Source of the DNA: Prochlorococcus sp. AG-347-E03 | Lineage (GTDB): Bacteria; Cyanobacteriota; Cyanobacteriia; PCC-6307; Cyanobiaceae | DNA length: 64,000 nucleotides | Reading direction: 5' to 3' | NCBI GenBank assembly: GCA_003279115.1 | Contig: QCBG01000006.1 | Span: 25,778 to 89,777 of the forward strand | In this document: positions 53,340-62,958 of the stretch, piece by piece | Layout: each line of letters starts with the position of its first letter | Numbering within the stretch: the stretch's first letter is position 1 | Notes under the pieces: model-generated | Databases searched by the model: none | What the model saw: the letters and a program-made list of their open reading frames with translations, nothing else | What the model was told of the DNA's origin: nothing | Program-made: the position numbers and the translations under genes

Positions 53340-53576
53340 ATGTCAAGAGTTTGCGAACTTACTGGTGCAAAAGCTAATAACGGGATGGCAGTTAGTCACT
53401 CACATATTCGTACAAAAAAATTGCAGCAAGTTAATCTCCAAAAAAGGAGACTATGGTGGGAAGAGGGAAATAAATGGGTAAATATAAAAATAAGTACCAA
53501 AGCCCTAAAATCTATACAAAAAGTAGGTTTAGATAAATTTGCTAAATCAAATGGAGTTGATTTAAAAAAATTCTAA
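53340..53576 (+). CDS. rpmB: 50S ribosomal protein L28
   Basis: 78 residues with [20 protein letters not shown], the standard L28 N-terminus, and the [14 protein letters not shown] core. ATG start. It comes 39 bases after htpG and 5 bases before the peroxiredoxin Q gene, which it may share a message with. Confidence 0.97.
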   Translation: MSRVCELTGAKANNGMAVSHSHIRTKKLQQVNLQKRRLWWEEGNKWVNIKISTKALKSIQKVGLDKFAKSNGVDLKKF

Positions 53577-53581
53577 ATTTA

Positions 53582-54115
53582 ATGAGAAATTTAGTTGCAA
53601 GTATATTAATACCATTTATTCTCTTATTTAATTGTAATTCAGCCTTCTCTTTTGATTTTGCTCCTGAAGTTGGAGATATGGCTCCCAACTTTCAGTTAGA
53701 AGGTTTTAATAAAAACATAAAAACAAAAACAACTTGGGATTTAAGTGATTTTCAAGGTAAATGGCTTGTTATATATTTTTACCCTAAGGATTTTACAGCA
53801 GGCTGCACCCTTGAAGCTAAAGGTTTTTCAGAATTAAAAAAAGATTTTTCAAAAAATAATGCCGAAATTGTTGGTATTAGTGCCGATAATCAAGATTCTC
53901 ATGAAAGTTTCTGCAGCGAGAAGTCCATAAACTACACTTTATTATCTGATCCTGACGGAATTATTAGTGATAAATATGGTTCCTGGATTCCTCCATTCTC
54001 AGATAGAAATACTTTTTTGATTTCTCCAGATGGGGAAATTTCTTATAGATGGATTAGTGTTTTACCTATAAATCATGCTAAAGAAGTTCTTAACGTTTTA
54101 AAGAAAAAAATATAA
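53582..54115 (+). CDS. bcp: Exported peroxiredoxin Q/BCP
   Basis: 177 residues. An N-terminal hydrophobic signal (residues about 4-22) precedes the peroxiredoxin fold, so the protein is likely lumenal or periplasmic. The peroxidatic Cys75 sits in FTAGCTLEAKGF; the Cys normally five residues later is Lys80. Another Cys (Cys111) lies downstream and could substitute. The rest (NYTLLSDPDGI, NTFLISPDGEI) is typical. ATG start; tight spacing to rpmB. Confidence 0.88.
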   Translation: MRNLVASILIPFILLFNCNSAFSFDFAPEVGDMAPNFQLEGFNKNIKTKTTWDLSDFQGKWLVIYFYPKDFTAGCTLEAKGFSELKKDFSKNNAEIVGISADNQDSHESFCSEKSINYTLLSDPDGIISDKYGSWIPPFSDRNTFLISPDGEISYRWISVLPINHAKEVLNVLKKKI

Positions 54116-54119
54116 AATT

Positions 54120-54422
54120 TTGCACGAATTATCATTTGGAACTTGGTTAATACATATCTCATCAGTAATAGAGTGGATTGTTGCCATATTTGTCATAAAA
54201 AAAATTTCTACATATGAAAAATATAATTTATTTTTTTGGTTAAGCCTTGCTATGGTTCCAAACTTAATAGGTGCTATGTGTGCGATCACTTGGCATATCT
54301 ATGACAACCATGAAAATCTTTATGGTCTAGTATCACTTCAAGGAATATTTACATTTATAGGAAATTCAACATTAGCCCTAGCAGCAATAAAGATTTTTAG
54401 AGGAAAAAAGACTTATGAATAA
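54120..54422 (+). CDS. DUF2499 family membrane protein
   Basis: 100 residues; three hydrophobic segments (about 9-26, 37-60, 70-92) with the family's HISSVIEWIVAIFVI and LAMVPNLIGAMCAITWHIYDN core. Cyanobacteria/plastid-specific family of unknown function. The start is TTG, 4 bases after the peroxiredoxin stop; its end overlaps the DUF3593 gene by 8 bases, making the pair a fixed unit. Confidence 0.85.
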   Translation: MHELSFGTWLIHISSVIEWIVAIFVIKKISTYEKYNLFFWLSLAMVPNLIGAMCAITWHIYDNHENLYGLVSLQGIFTFIGNSTLALAAIKIFRGKKTYE

Positions 54423-54750
54423 TTTATTTTTAAAATTTATAGAAAAATTAGGTTCAATCGATAACACATATTTGTTCGCAGTATCAATAATTCCTTATGC
54501 AATATTTTTGTTCTACTTATATAAAATAAAGTCTGTTAATAATTTTGTAAAAACAGGTTTTTCCTTAACTGTTTTATTCGTATTGATAACTATATTGGTA
54601 TCTATCTTCACACTAAATTACTATAATAAAACTCTTGTTGAGGTTGACTTTCTGCATGGTTTAGCAGAATCCTTCCTAACTTTAAGTGATTTTGTTATTT
54701 TATTTGGATTTATAAGGTTGTTAAATAGCTTAGAAGTAAACAACTCTTAA
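54415..54750 (+). CDS. DUF3593 family membrane protein
   Basis: 111 residues with about three membrane helices and the family pattern TYLFAVSIIPYAIFLFYLYK and FLHGLAESFLTLSDFVILFG. ATG start overlaps DUF2499. The two families occur side by side in cyanobacteria, suggesting a joint membrane role; location next to psaK hints at thylakoids, which is inference. Confidence 0.85.
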   Translation: MNNLFLKFIEKLGSIDNTYLFAVSIIPYAIFLFYLYKIKSVNNFVKTGFSLTVLFVLITILVSIFTLNYYNKTLVEVDFLHGLAESFLTLSDFVILFGFIRLLNSLEVNNS

Positions 54751-54816
54751 GACCTTTTACAATTTTGTGTTTTTTAGGTAAAAGTATTAGAGAATATATA
54801 AAAATAACGATTTTTT

Positions 54817-55077
54817 ATGTTTACTACATTATTTGCAGCTGCAGATCCAGCAACTTTTTCTTGGTCTCCAAAGTGTGCCGTCGTAATGATTGCATGTAAT
54901 GTTTTTGCTTATGCAATTGCCAGAGCAACTATAAGAAAACCAAATGAAGGTTTTGAAATACCTAATTCAAAATTCTATGGTGGTTTAAGTCACGCATCAG
55001 TTGTAGGTGCTAATTGCCTAGGTCATATTTTCGGAATTGGTGCAATCTTAGGATTAGCCTCACGTGGTGTTTTATAA
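54817..55077 (+). CDS. psaK: Photosystem I subunit PsaK
   Basis: 86 residues, two membrane helices. The protein opens MFTTLFAAADPATFSWSPKC and includes NVFAYAIARATIRKPNEG and the second-helix segment HASVVGANCLGHIFGIGAIL that identify PsaK. It binds chlorophyll at the edge of PSI and can help connect antenna proteins. ATG start; 66-base upstream gap probably holds its promoter. Convergent with dxs. Confidence 0.95.
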   Translation: MFTTLFAAADPATFSWSPKCAVVMIACNVFAYAIARATIRKPNEGFEIPNSKFYGGLSHASVVGANCLGHIFGIGAILGLASRGVL

Positions 55078-55096
55078 ACATTTATTTATTAAATTT

Positions 55097-56986
55097 TTAA
55101 TTATTTAAATTAAATTTCTTAACAATTTTATCTGCCATCTGATCAGGTTTAAGTCCTAATTTTTCTTTACTCTGATCAGGTGAAGCATGATCCACTAAAA
55201 CATCGGGTATACCTATCCTGTATACAGGAATATTTACTTCATTATCATTAAGTAATTCAACTATTGCAGAACCAAATCCACCAATTAAGGTTCCTTCTTC
55301 CATGGTTACCACTTTTTGAATTCTACTTACTAAAGGCATAATAAGATTTTTATCTAGAGGTTTAACAAATCTTGCATTAACAATACATGCATTAATGTTC
55401 ATATTTTTTAGGATCTTTGCAGTTTCAATAGCTGATGCAACCATTGATCCATAAGCAATAATTAAAATATCTTCTCCTTCTTCAAGTATTTCAGCTTCGC
55501 CTATATTCAAAGGTTCCCAACCCTCATCCATTACAGCCACCCCTAATCCAGAACCTCTTGGTATTCTTAGAGCTGTAGGACCATCATGCTTAATTGAAGT
55601 TATTAACATTCTCTGTAATTCAGACTCATCTTTTGGTGCCATCAATACAAAATTAGGTATAGATCTCATATAACTGATATCGTACTGACCTTGATGAGTA
55701 GGACCGTCAGCCCCAACTATCCCAGCTCTATCAAGAACAAACGATACAGGTAAATTTTGTATCCCTACATCATGAATTAATTGGTCGAAAGCACGTTGAA
55801 GAAAAGTACTATAAATAGCTACAACAGGTTTAAGACCATCGCAAGACATTCCTGCCGCAAGAGTAACTGCATGTTGTTCTGCTATTCCTACATCGATGTA
55901 TTGATCAGGGATATTTTTTTGCAATATATCTAAACCAGTACCTGTAGCCATTGCAGCTGTAATACCAACGACTTTGCTATCTTGCTCACATATTTTTAAT
56001 AAGGTTTGACCAAATATTTTACTATAACTAACAGGTTTAGGTTTCTTTGATGGAATAGATTTCCCCGTTGTAAGATCAAATGCAGACTGGGCATGATATC
56101 CAACTTGATCGGCTTCTGCATATGGGTAACCCTTCCCTTTTGTTGTGACAACATGAACAAGTACAGGTCTTTTAAGTTTATGGGCAGCGTTAAAGGTTTT
56201 AACTAAATTTCCAATATCATGACCATCAATTGGACCCATGTATGTAAATCCAAGTTCTTCAAAAACAGCTCCAACTTTAGGCACAGATAGTCGTCTAACG
56301 CTTCCTTTAATATTTTTTAGTTCTTCTGGGATATCTTTACCAATTAATGGAATATTTTTTACACTTTCTTGAACACTATCGGACAAAAATTGTAATGGTG
56401 GACTTACCCTTACCTTATTTAAGTAAGATGAAAGTGCACCAACCGGAGGTGAAATAGACATATCATTATCGTTCAAAACTACAACTAAAGGGGTATTTGG
56501 TAAGTGACCCGCATGATTTATAGCTTCTAATGCCATTCCTCCAGTTAGTGCTCCATCTCCAATAACAGCGACACATTTATAATTTTCACCTTTTCTATCT
56601 CTTGCTATTGCCATTCCTAAAGCAGCAGAAATAGAAGTACTTGCATGTCCAGCACCAAAATGATCAAATTTACTTTCACTTCTTTTTAGATATCCAGCGA
56701 CTCCATTTTGTTGCCTTAGAGAATCAAATTGACTAAAACGTCCAGTAATTAATTTATGAGGGTAACCTTGATGTCCTACATCCCAAACAACTTTGTCAAA
56801 ATCAAGATCAAGAGTTTGATATAAAGCTAATGTCAACTCAACTACACCTAATCCAGGACCAAGATGACCTCCACTAGTAGATACTACCTGAAGATGTCTT
56901 TCTCTAATTTGACAAGCAATTTCCTCTAATTGTGAAACTGTTAAGCCATGAAGTTGATTTGGATGACTTAACTCACTTAAAAGCAT
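55097..56986 (-). CDS. dxs: 1-deoxy-D-xylulose-5-phosphate synthase
   Basis: 629 residues. Thiamine diphosphate enzyme that condenses pyruvate with glyceraldehyde-3-phosphate, the first step of the MEP isoprenoid pathway feeding carotenoids and the chlorophyll phytyl tail. ThDP motif [16 protein letters not shown], the transketolase-like [12 protein letters not shown], and [13 protein letters not shown] start. Divergent from ilvA across about 115 bases. Confidence 0.97.
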   Translation of the reverse strand: MLLSELSHPNQLHGLTVSQLEEIACQIRERHLQVVSTSGGHLGPGLGVVELTLALYQTLDLDFDKVVWDVGHQGYPHKLITGRFSQFDSLRQQNGVAGYLKRSESKFDHFGAGHASTSISAALGMAIARDRKGENYKCVAVIGDGALTGGMALEAINHAGHLPNTPLVVVLNDNDMSISPPVGALSSYLNKVRVSPPLQFLSDSVQESVKNIPLIGKDIPEELKNIKGSVRRLSVPKVGAVFEELGFTYMGPIDGHDIGNLVKTFNAAHKLKRPVLVHVVTTKGKGYPYAEADQVGYHAQSAFDLTTGKSIPSKKPKPVSYSKIFGQTLLKICEQDSKVVGITAAMATGTGLDILQKNIPDQYIDVGIAEQHAVTLAAGMSCDGLKPVVAIYSTFLQRAFDQLIHDVGIQNLPVSFVLDRAGIVGADGPTHQGQYDISYMRSIPNFVLMAPKDESELQRMLITSIKHDGPTALRIPRGSGLGVAVMDEGWEPLNIGEAEILEEGEDILIIAYGSMVASAIETAKILKNMNINACIVNARFVKPLDKNLIMPLVSRIQKVVTMEEGTLIGGFGSAIVELLNDNEVNIPVYRIGIPDVLVDHASPDQSKEKLGLKPDQMADKIVKKFNLNN

Positions 56987-57102
56987 TTAACAAAAATTGG
57001 TATTTATATAATCTAAAACGCCGAGGTGCAAAATGAGTATTTTTTTTGAAATAGATCATGTAATGTTTTATTAGATTAATAATTAATGCTAAAAATATAT
57101 AT

Positions 57103-58644
57103 ATGAATGATTATTTTGAAAAAATACTTCAAGCTGAAGTCTATAAAGTTGCAAAAAAAACGCCACTAGAAAAAGCTCGTAATTTAAGTAAAACGCTTAA
57201 CAATGATGTTTTTCTAAAAAGAGAAGATCTTCAGGATGTATTTTCATTCAAAATAAGAGGTGCATATAACAAAATGAGTAAACTCTCTAATTCACAGCTT
57301 GCTCAGGGAGTAATTACTTCTAGTGCTGGTAATCATGCTCAAGGGGTTGCACTTAGTGCCCTTAAGTTAAATTGCCAAGCAACTATATTAATGCCCATTA
57401 CCACACCTCTAGTAAAAGTTAATGCAGTAAAAAATTTAAAAGCAAAAGTTATATTATATGGCGATAACTATGATGAAACTTACAAAGAGGCTATAAGGAT
57501 TAGCCAAGAAAGAAATTTATGCTTTATTCATCCCTTTGATGATCCAGAAGTCATAGCAGGACAAGGAACTATAGCTATAGAACTTGAACAGCAGCTTAAG
57601 GAAAAACCTTATGCAATTTATATTGCTGTAGGTGGTGGGGGATTGATATCAGGTATATCCTTATACGTTAAAAAAGTATGGCCTGAAGTAAAAATAATTG
57701 GTGTAGAACCAGAAGATGCTGATGCTATGACAAAATCTTTGGAAGAAGAAAAAATTGTGGAACTATCTTCTGTAGGTCAATTTGCAGATGGAGTGGCAGT
57801 TAAAAAAATTGGTAAAAATACTTTTGATATTGGTAGAAAATATATAGATAAGATGATTAGGGTTAATACAGATGAAATCTGTGCTGCTATCAAAGATGTT
57901 TTTGAGGATACTAGATCAATACTAGAGCCTGCAGGTGCCTTATCAATAGCGGGAATGAAAAAAGATATTTTAAATTCGAATCATTCAAATAGAAAAATGG
58001 TTGCTATTGCATGTGGTGCAAATATGAATTTCGAAAGGCTTAGATTTGTAGCAGAAAGAGCAGAACTTGGAGAGTGTAAAGAAGTAATGATGGCTGTTGA
58101 AATTCCTGAACGTGCTGGTAGTTTAATTGATTTTTGTAAGTTACTTGATAATAGAAATTTAACTGAATTTAGCTATAGGATGTCAAATTCTAAGAATGCA
58201 CAGATCTTTGTAGGGGTTCAAGTTTATGGTTTAAATGATAAAAAAAAGCTATTAAATGTATTTAAAAATTCTGAGTACTCATTTATTGACATAAGTGATG
58301 ATGAATTATCTAAAAATCATCTCAGACATATGGTAGGTGGAAGATTACCAAAGGATTTTAAAGAGATGGAATATAAAAACTTTATTGAACTTTTATACAG
58401 ATTTGAGTTTCCTGAAAGGCCAGGCGCATTAATAAACTTTTTAAATAATATGAAATCTAATTGGTCTATAAGCGTATTTCACTACAGGAATTATGGAGCT
58501 GATGTAGGAAAAATTGTTATTGGAGTTTTGATTGATAAAAATGAGATTTTAGAGTGGAATAATTTTGTAAGAATTCTAGGCTATAAATTCTGGGATGAAA
58601 CTCAAAACGATACATATAGATTATTCCTTGGTGCATCAGATTAA
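57103..58644 (+). CDS. ilvA: Threonine dehydratase (biosynthetic)
   Basis: 513 residues. Converts threonine to 2-oxobutanoate, first step to isoleucine. PLP Lys50 in SFKIRGAYNK; glycine-rich VGGGGLISG; the C-terminus carries two ACT-like regulatory repeats (about 330-410 and 425-510) including GECKEVMMAVEIPERAGSLI (in pieces), the site of isoleucine feedback in the family. ATG start. Confidence 0.96.
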   Translation: MNDYFEKILQAEVYKVAKKTPLEKARNLSKTLNNDVFLKREDLQDVFSFKIRGAYNKMSKLSNSQLAQGVITSSAGNHAQGVALSALKLNCQATILMPITTPLVKVNAVKNLKAKVILYGDNYDETYKEAIRISQERNLCFIHPFDDPEVIAGQGTIAIELEQQLKEKPYAIYIAVGGGGLISGISLYVKKVWPEVKIIGVEPEDADAMTKSLEEEKIVELSSVGQFADGVAVKKIGKNTFDIGRKYIDKMIRVNTDEICAAIKDVFEDTRSILEPAGALSIAGMKKDILNSNHSNRKMVAIACGANMNFERLRFVAERAELGECKEVMMAVEIPERAGSLIDFCKLLDNRNLTEFSYRMSNSKNAQIFVGVQVYGLNDKKKLLNVFKNSEYSFIDISDDELSKNHLRHMVGGRLPKDFKEMEYKNFIELLYRFEFPERPGALINFLNNMKSNWSISVFHYRNYGADVGKIVIGVLIDKNEILEWNNFVRILGYKFWDETQNDTYRLFLGASD

Positions 58645-58665
58645 ATTTAAGGTAAATTAGGAAAG

Positions 58666-59217
58666 ATTTCGGTAATTAAAATCAATCAATCTGATCTAAA
58701 TACCACGCCAATATCTGATATAGATCTAGTTACTAAAGTTGAAGCTGTTCTATATTTGAAAGGCAGACCAATAACAAAAAAAGATCTTTCAGAAATTACT
58801 AATTCTGATATAAACTCAATAAATGATGCAATTAAAGATCTAAAAAATAAATACTCTAATCCCAACTCAGCTATTGAATTAAATGTAGTTAATAACAGTT
58901 TTTCTCTAGAACTAAAAACTAGTCTTAATGAATTTGTCGATGATTTACTTCCTTCTGATTTGAAAACATCAGAATTAAGGACATTGGCAACTATTGCAAT
59001 CAAAAAAAAGATCCTGCAATCGGATCTTATACTTCTTCGAGGTACAGGAGCTTATGATCATATTAAAGAATTATTAGAAAAGAAGTTTATCGTAAAACGG
59101 AAGCAAAAAGATGGTAGATCATATTGGTTATCATTATCAGAAAAGTTTTTTCAAACTTTTGCTGTAAGTAACGAATATCTCTCAAAAATAGGAAACCGTA
59201 ATAATAAGCAGCAATAA
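58666..59217 (+). CDS. scpB: Segregation and condensation protein B, non-ATG start
   Basis: About 183 residues; partner of ScpA and SMC in chromosome segregation, a winged-helix protein. The typical first helix VEAVLYLKGRPITKKDL needs a start upstream of the TTG at 58756, which would cut it off. The frame is open only back to 58651 and contains no ATG, GTG or TTG before that; ATT at 58666 (AGGAAAG immediately before it) is my best guess, ATT at 58675 the other. The C-terminal winged helix has RGTGAYDHIKELLEKKFIV. Follows ilvA by 21 bases. Confidence 0.7.
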   Translation: MSVIKINQSDLNTTPISDIDLVTKVEAVLYLKGRPITKKDLSEITNSDINSINDAIKDLKNKYSNPNSAIELNVVNNSFSLELKTSLNEFVDDLLPSDLKTSELRTLATIAIKKKILQSDLILLRGTGAYDHIKELLEKKFIVKRKQKDGRSYWLSLSEKFFQTFAVSNEYLSKIGNRNNKQQ

Positions 59218-59255
59218 TAAGTAAATGTTAGGATACATGAAATTACGAAAAGATA

Positions 59256-59534
59256 ATGTTATCTGAGATTTTTGCTGTTCTGGGCCAAACTTTATCAATC
59301 TATTCTTTCATATTGATAATAAGAATTTTACTTACATGGTTTCCAGGTATTGATTGGAGTAACGGTGTTTTATCTGCATTAACTTCTATCACAGATCCTT
59401 ATTTAAATATTTTTAGAGGTATTATTCCTCCAATAGGTGGATTTGATATTTCATCTTTATTAGCTTTTTTACTGTTAAATGTTGTTCAAAACTTAATTAC
59501 GAACCTCCAGTATGCAAGCTTAGGATATAACTGA
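59256..59534 (+). CDS. YggT family membrane protein
   Basis: 92 residues with two hydrophobic segments and the family motif ILIIRILLTWFPGIDWSN plus PYLNIFRGIIPPIGGFDISS. In plants and cyanobacteria the Ycf19/YggT family is associated with chloroplast division or photosystem assembly; the role here is not fixed by sequence. ATG start. Convergent with the MazG-like gene, 2 bases apart. Confidence 0.85.
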   Translation: MLSEIFAVLGQTLSIYSFILIIRILLTWFPGIDWSNGVLSALTSITDPYLNIFRGIIPPIGGFDISSLLAFLLLNVVQNLITNLQYASLGYN

Positions 59535-59536
59535 AT

Positions 59537-59866
59537 TTATCTATCATCTCCTGAACCACTTATCTTACCTTTAGCAGCTCTTAGTTTTAATTTTTCGAGG
59601 TTTTGTAATGCAACATCCTCTAAATTGAAATTTAATTCTGTACAAAGATTTGATATGTACCACAATACATCTCCTAACTCTTTTTTTATTCCTAATTTTG
59701 ATTCGTTATCAAATATTCCATTTTTATCTCTTATTACTTTTTTTACTTTTTCTGCCACCTCACCAGCCTCTCCCACTAAACCAAGAGTTGGATAAATATT
59801 ATTTGAGCCTAAATCTGGATATTGTGCTGTCTCTCTAGCTTTTTTCTGATAAGTTTTAAAATCCAT
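59537..59866 (-). CDS. MazG-like nucleoside triphosphate pyrophosphohydrolase
   Basis: 109 residues. All-alpha NTP pyrophosphatase with EAGE (Glu33, Glu36) and ELGD (63-66) metal-binding pairs (GEAGEVAEK, KKELGDVLWYI). Hydrolyses NTPs to NMP and PPi; may remove damaged or excess dNTPs. Short, single-domain version. ATG start; divergent from pyk across 60 bases. Confidence 0.85.
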   Translation of the reverse strand: MDFKTYQKKARETAQYPDLGSNNIYPTLGLVGEAGEVAEKVKKVIRDKNGIFDNESKLGIKKELGDVLWYISNLCTELNFNLEDVALQNLEKLKLRAAKGKISGSGDDR

Positions 59867-59927
59867 GACTTAAATAACTAACTTTGGGTATGGTAAATTT
59901 ATTTATATCTAGCAATATTATCTATAT

Positions 59928-61718
59928 ATGTCGAATATTGATTTAAAAAGAAGAACAAAAATAGTAGCAACTATTGGTCCTGCAACTCAATCTGAAGAGA
60001 TAATTACAAATTTAATTAAAGCTGGAGTAACTACATTCAGATTAAATTTCTCACATGGAGATCATAAAGATCATGCTGAAAGAATAAAAACTATAAGAGA
60101 AGTTTCAAAAAAGTTAGATATAGATATTGGAATATTACAAGATCTTCAAGGACCTAAAATAAGATTAGGGCGCTTTAAAGATGGTCCAGTAAAAGTTAAA
60201 AAAGGTGATAAATTTACACTGACGTCGAATGAAGTTGAATGTACAAATTCTATTGCAAATGTAACCTACGACAAACTATCTCAAGAAGTCAGTGAAGGGA
60301 AAAGAATACTATTAGATGATGGCAAAATAGAAATGATTGTAGAAAAAGTTGATATAAAAGCTAATCTTTTAGAATGCCTGGTAACTGTAGGAGGCGTTCT
60401 CTCAAATAATAAAGGTGTTAATTTCCCAGATGTCCAGTTATCCGTAAAAGCATTAACACAAAAAGATAAAAAGGATTTAAAATTCGGTTTATCTGAAGGA
60501 GTGGATTGGATAGCCCTAAGTTTCGTAAGAAATCCATCCGATATAAACGAGATAAAGGACTTAATAAACAAAAATGGGCATTCAACTCCTGTAGTGGCAA
60601 AAATAGAAAAATTTGAAGCAATTGATCAAATTGATACTGTATTACCCTTATGTGATGGGGTTATGGTTGCTAGAGGTGATTTGGGAGTAGAAATGCCTGC
60701 TGAAGAGGTTCCTCTTTTACAAAAGGAATTAATAAGAAAAGCTAATACATTAGGTATCCCAATAATTACAGCTACTCAAATGCTTGATTCTATGGCTTCG
60801 AATCCAAGACCAACTAGGGCCGAAGTTAGTGATGTTGCAAATGCAATTTTGGATGGAACAGATGCAGTAATGCTCTCAAATGAAACTGCAGTAGGCGATT
60901 ATCCAGTAGAGGCAGTAGAAACGATGGCAACCATAGCAAGAAGAATTGAAAGGGATTATCCACTTAAAGCTATTGAGAGCCACTTACCTAGTACGATCCC
61001 AAATGCTATTAGTGCAGCAGTAAGTAATATAGCTAGACAGCTTGATGCAGGAGCTATAATCCCTTTAACAAAATCAGGCTCTACTGCTAGAAATGTAAGT
61101 AAGTTCAGACCACCAACACCTATATTGGCAACTACCACAGAGAGAAGCGTAGCAAGAAGATTGCAACTTGTTTGGGGAGTTACTCCCATAGTGGTTAAAA
61201 ATGATGAAAGAACAGCAAAGACTTTTAGTTTAGCTATGCAAATTGCACAGGAGATGGGGATCCTTAATCAAGGAGATTTAGTAGTTCAAACCGCAGGTAC
61301 ATTAACTGGAATTAGCGGCTCTACAGATTTAATAAAAGTCGGTTTAGTAAGAAAGATTGTTTCTAGAGGAATTTCAATAGGGGAAATCGGTGTTACAGGT
61401 AAAGCAAGAATAATTAAAAATAATCTTGATATATCCTTAATTTGCCCAGAAGAAATATTATTTGTTCCGAAAGAATTAATGAAAAATATACCACTTAGCA
61501 AAAATATTGCCGGTATTGTTACTAACCAAAATGTAAATGATGTTTATATTTTGTTTAACAAAAATAATAAAAAGATTTCTACAATTTGTAATTTAGAAAA
61601 TATGGATAATCATCAAATCAGTAATGGCGACCTCATTACACTTCAGCTTAACGAAGGTGTCATATACATGGGACAAATTGAAGATGATGATGCAATAGAT
61701 AAATATAGATATGTCTAG
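59928..61718 (+). CDS. pyk: Pyruvate kinase
   Basis: 596 residues. N-terminal RTKIVATIGPATQSEE, ATP/PEP site LQDLQGPKIRLG, Mg/K site MVARGDLGVEMP and the C-terminal regulatory domain. A further C-terminal domain (about 480-596) of the PEP-utilizing type is present but lacks the TSH-like phosphohistidine motif and looks non-catalytic. ATG start. The stop overlaps the ABC permease start by 8 bases. Confidence 0.94.
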   Translation: MSNIDLKRRTKIVATIGPATQSEEIITNLIKAGVTTFRLNFSHGDHKDHAERIKTIREVSKKLDIDIGILQDLQGPKIRLGRFKDGPVKVKKGDKFTLTSNEVECTNSIANVTYDKLSQEVSEGKRILLDDGKIEMIVEKVDIKANLLECLVTVGGVLSNNKGVNFPDVQLSVKALTQKDKKDLKFGLSEGVDWIALSFVRNPSDINEIKDLINKNGHSTPVVAKIEKFEAIDQIDTVLPLCDGVMVARGDLGVEMPAEEVPLLQKELIRKANTLGIPIITATQMLDSMASNPRPTRAEVSDVANAILDGTDAVMLSNETAVGDYPVEAVETMATIARRIERDYPLKAIESHLPSTIPNAISAAVSNIARQLDAGAIIPLTKSGSTARNVSKFRPPTPILATTTERSVARRLQLVWGVTPIVVKNDERTAKTFSLAMQIAQEMGILNQGDLVVQTAGTLTGISGSTDLIKVGLVRKIVSRGISIGEIGVTGKARIIKNNLDISLICPEEILFVPKELMKNIPLSKNIAGIVTNQNVNDVYILFNKNNKKISTICNLENMDNHQISNGDLITLQLNEGVIYMGQIEDDDAIDKYRYV

Positions 61719-62943
61719 GAATATCTCAATAAAAGAAGCCCTAGGCATGGCTACAAAAACTTTAGTTTCGAACAAATTGAGAAGTTCGTTAACAATGCTG
61801 GGCATAATTATAGGAAATGCATCTGTTATTACACTTGTTGGACTTGGTAGAGGTGCTCAAACATTAGCTAAAAACCAATTAAGTAATTTAGGTGCAAATG
61901 TTTTATTCATTGTTCCAGGAAATAATGACACTAGAAGAAGAGGTATTTCGTTTCCTAAAAACCTAGTTTTAGAAGATGCAGTAGCAATAAGTAATCAAGT
62001 ACCAACAGTAAAAAAAGTAGCTCCTCAAATCTCTGCTAACGAAATAGTGCAATCAAATTCTAAAAGTTTAAATATATCAATTGCTGGAGTTACTCCTGAA
62101 TTTCTTGAAGTAAGAAGCTTTGAAGTAGATAAGGGAAGATTTTTATCAGAAAGCGATGTTAATAGTGCAAGAAGTTATGTAGTAATAGGTCCTGATCTTA
62201 AAGATGAATTTTTCAATGATAAATCATCATCACTTGGAAGAAAAATTAGAATTAAAGATCATACTTATGAAATTATCGGAATATTAAAACCAAAAGGTGC
62301 TGTATTTGGTAGTAATCAAGATAAAAATGCTTATATCCCATTAACCACGATGGTAAATAGGATTACAGGGAAGGATCCTACCTATGGTGTAAGTTTAAGC
62401 TTCATTAGTGTTGAAGCGATAAATAAAAATGCAACAAGTGCTGCTAAATTTCAGATTACTAACTTATTAAGGCAAAGACACAAAATTATCAGAGATGATG
62501 ACTTCGCTGTTAGATCACAAGAAGATGCATTGAATATAGTAACCAACATAACAAGTGGACTAACGTTTTTATTGGCTGGTATTGGGGCAGTATCTTTAGT
62601 AGTTGGAGGTATAGGGATCATGAATATTATGCTTGTTTCTGTAAGCGAAAGGACTGAAGAAATTGGGCTTAGAAAAGCAATAGGAGCTAAACAATCAGAT
62701 ATATTAATTCAATTTTTAATTGAGGCGTTGATTTTATCTACAATTGGAGGATTAATAGGAACAACAACTGGTTTATCAGGTGTTTTTCTTTTATCCCTGA
62801 TAACACCACTTCCTGCATCAGTAGGAATTACTACAACTTTATCCACCATGATCATTTCAGGATCAATAGGTTTAATCTTTGGCGTTTTACCTGCAAAAAG
62901 AGCTTCTAAATTAGATCCAATTGTTGCATTAAGAAGTTTATAA
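61711..62943 (+). CDS. MacB/FtsX-type ABC transporter permease
   Basis: 410 residues. One N-terminal membrane helix (about 26-46), a large periplasmic MacB-like core (50-280), and three C-terminal helices (about 285-405) with GGIGIMNIMLVSVSERTEEI and GLRKAIGAKQSDILIQFLIE. Resembles DevC/MacB permeases. No ATPase gene is adjacent, so the partner is elsewhere. Overlaps pyk by 8 bases, suggesting co-translation. ATG start. Substrate unknown. Confidence 0.88.
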   Translation: MSRNISIKEALGMATKTLVSNKLRSSLTMLGIIIGNASVITLVGLGRGAQTLAKNQLSNLGANVLFIVPGNNDTRRRGISFPKNLVLEDAVAISNQVPTVKKVAPQISANEIVQSNSKSLNISIAGVTPEFLEVRSFEVDKGRFLSESDVNSARSYVVIGPDLKDEFFNDKSSSLGRKIRIKDHTYEIIGILKPKGAVFGSNQDKNAYIPLTTMVNRITGKDPTYGVSLSFISVEAINKNATSAAKFQITNLLRQRHKIIRDDDFAVRSQEDALNIVTNITSGLTFLLAGIGAVSLVVGGIGIMNIMLVSVSERTEEIGLRKAIGAKQSDILIQFLIEALILSTIGGLIGTTTGLSGVFLLSLITPLPASVGITTTLSTMIISGSIGLIFGVLPAKRASKLDPIVALRSL

Positions 62944-62958
62944 ATAAAATTTATAATA

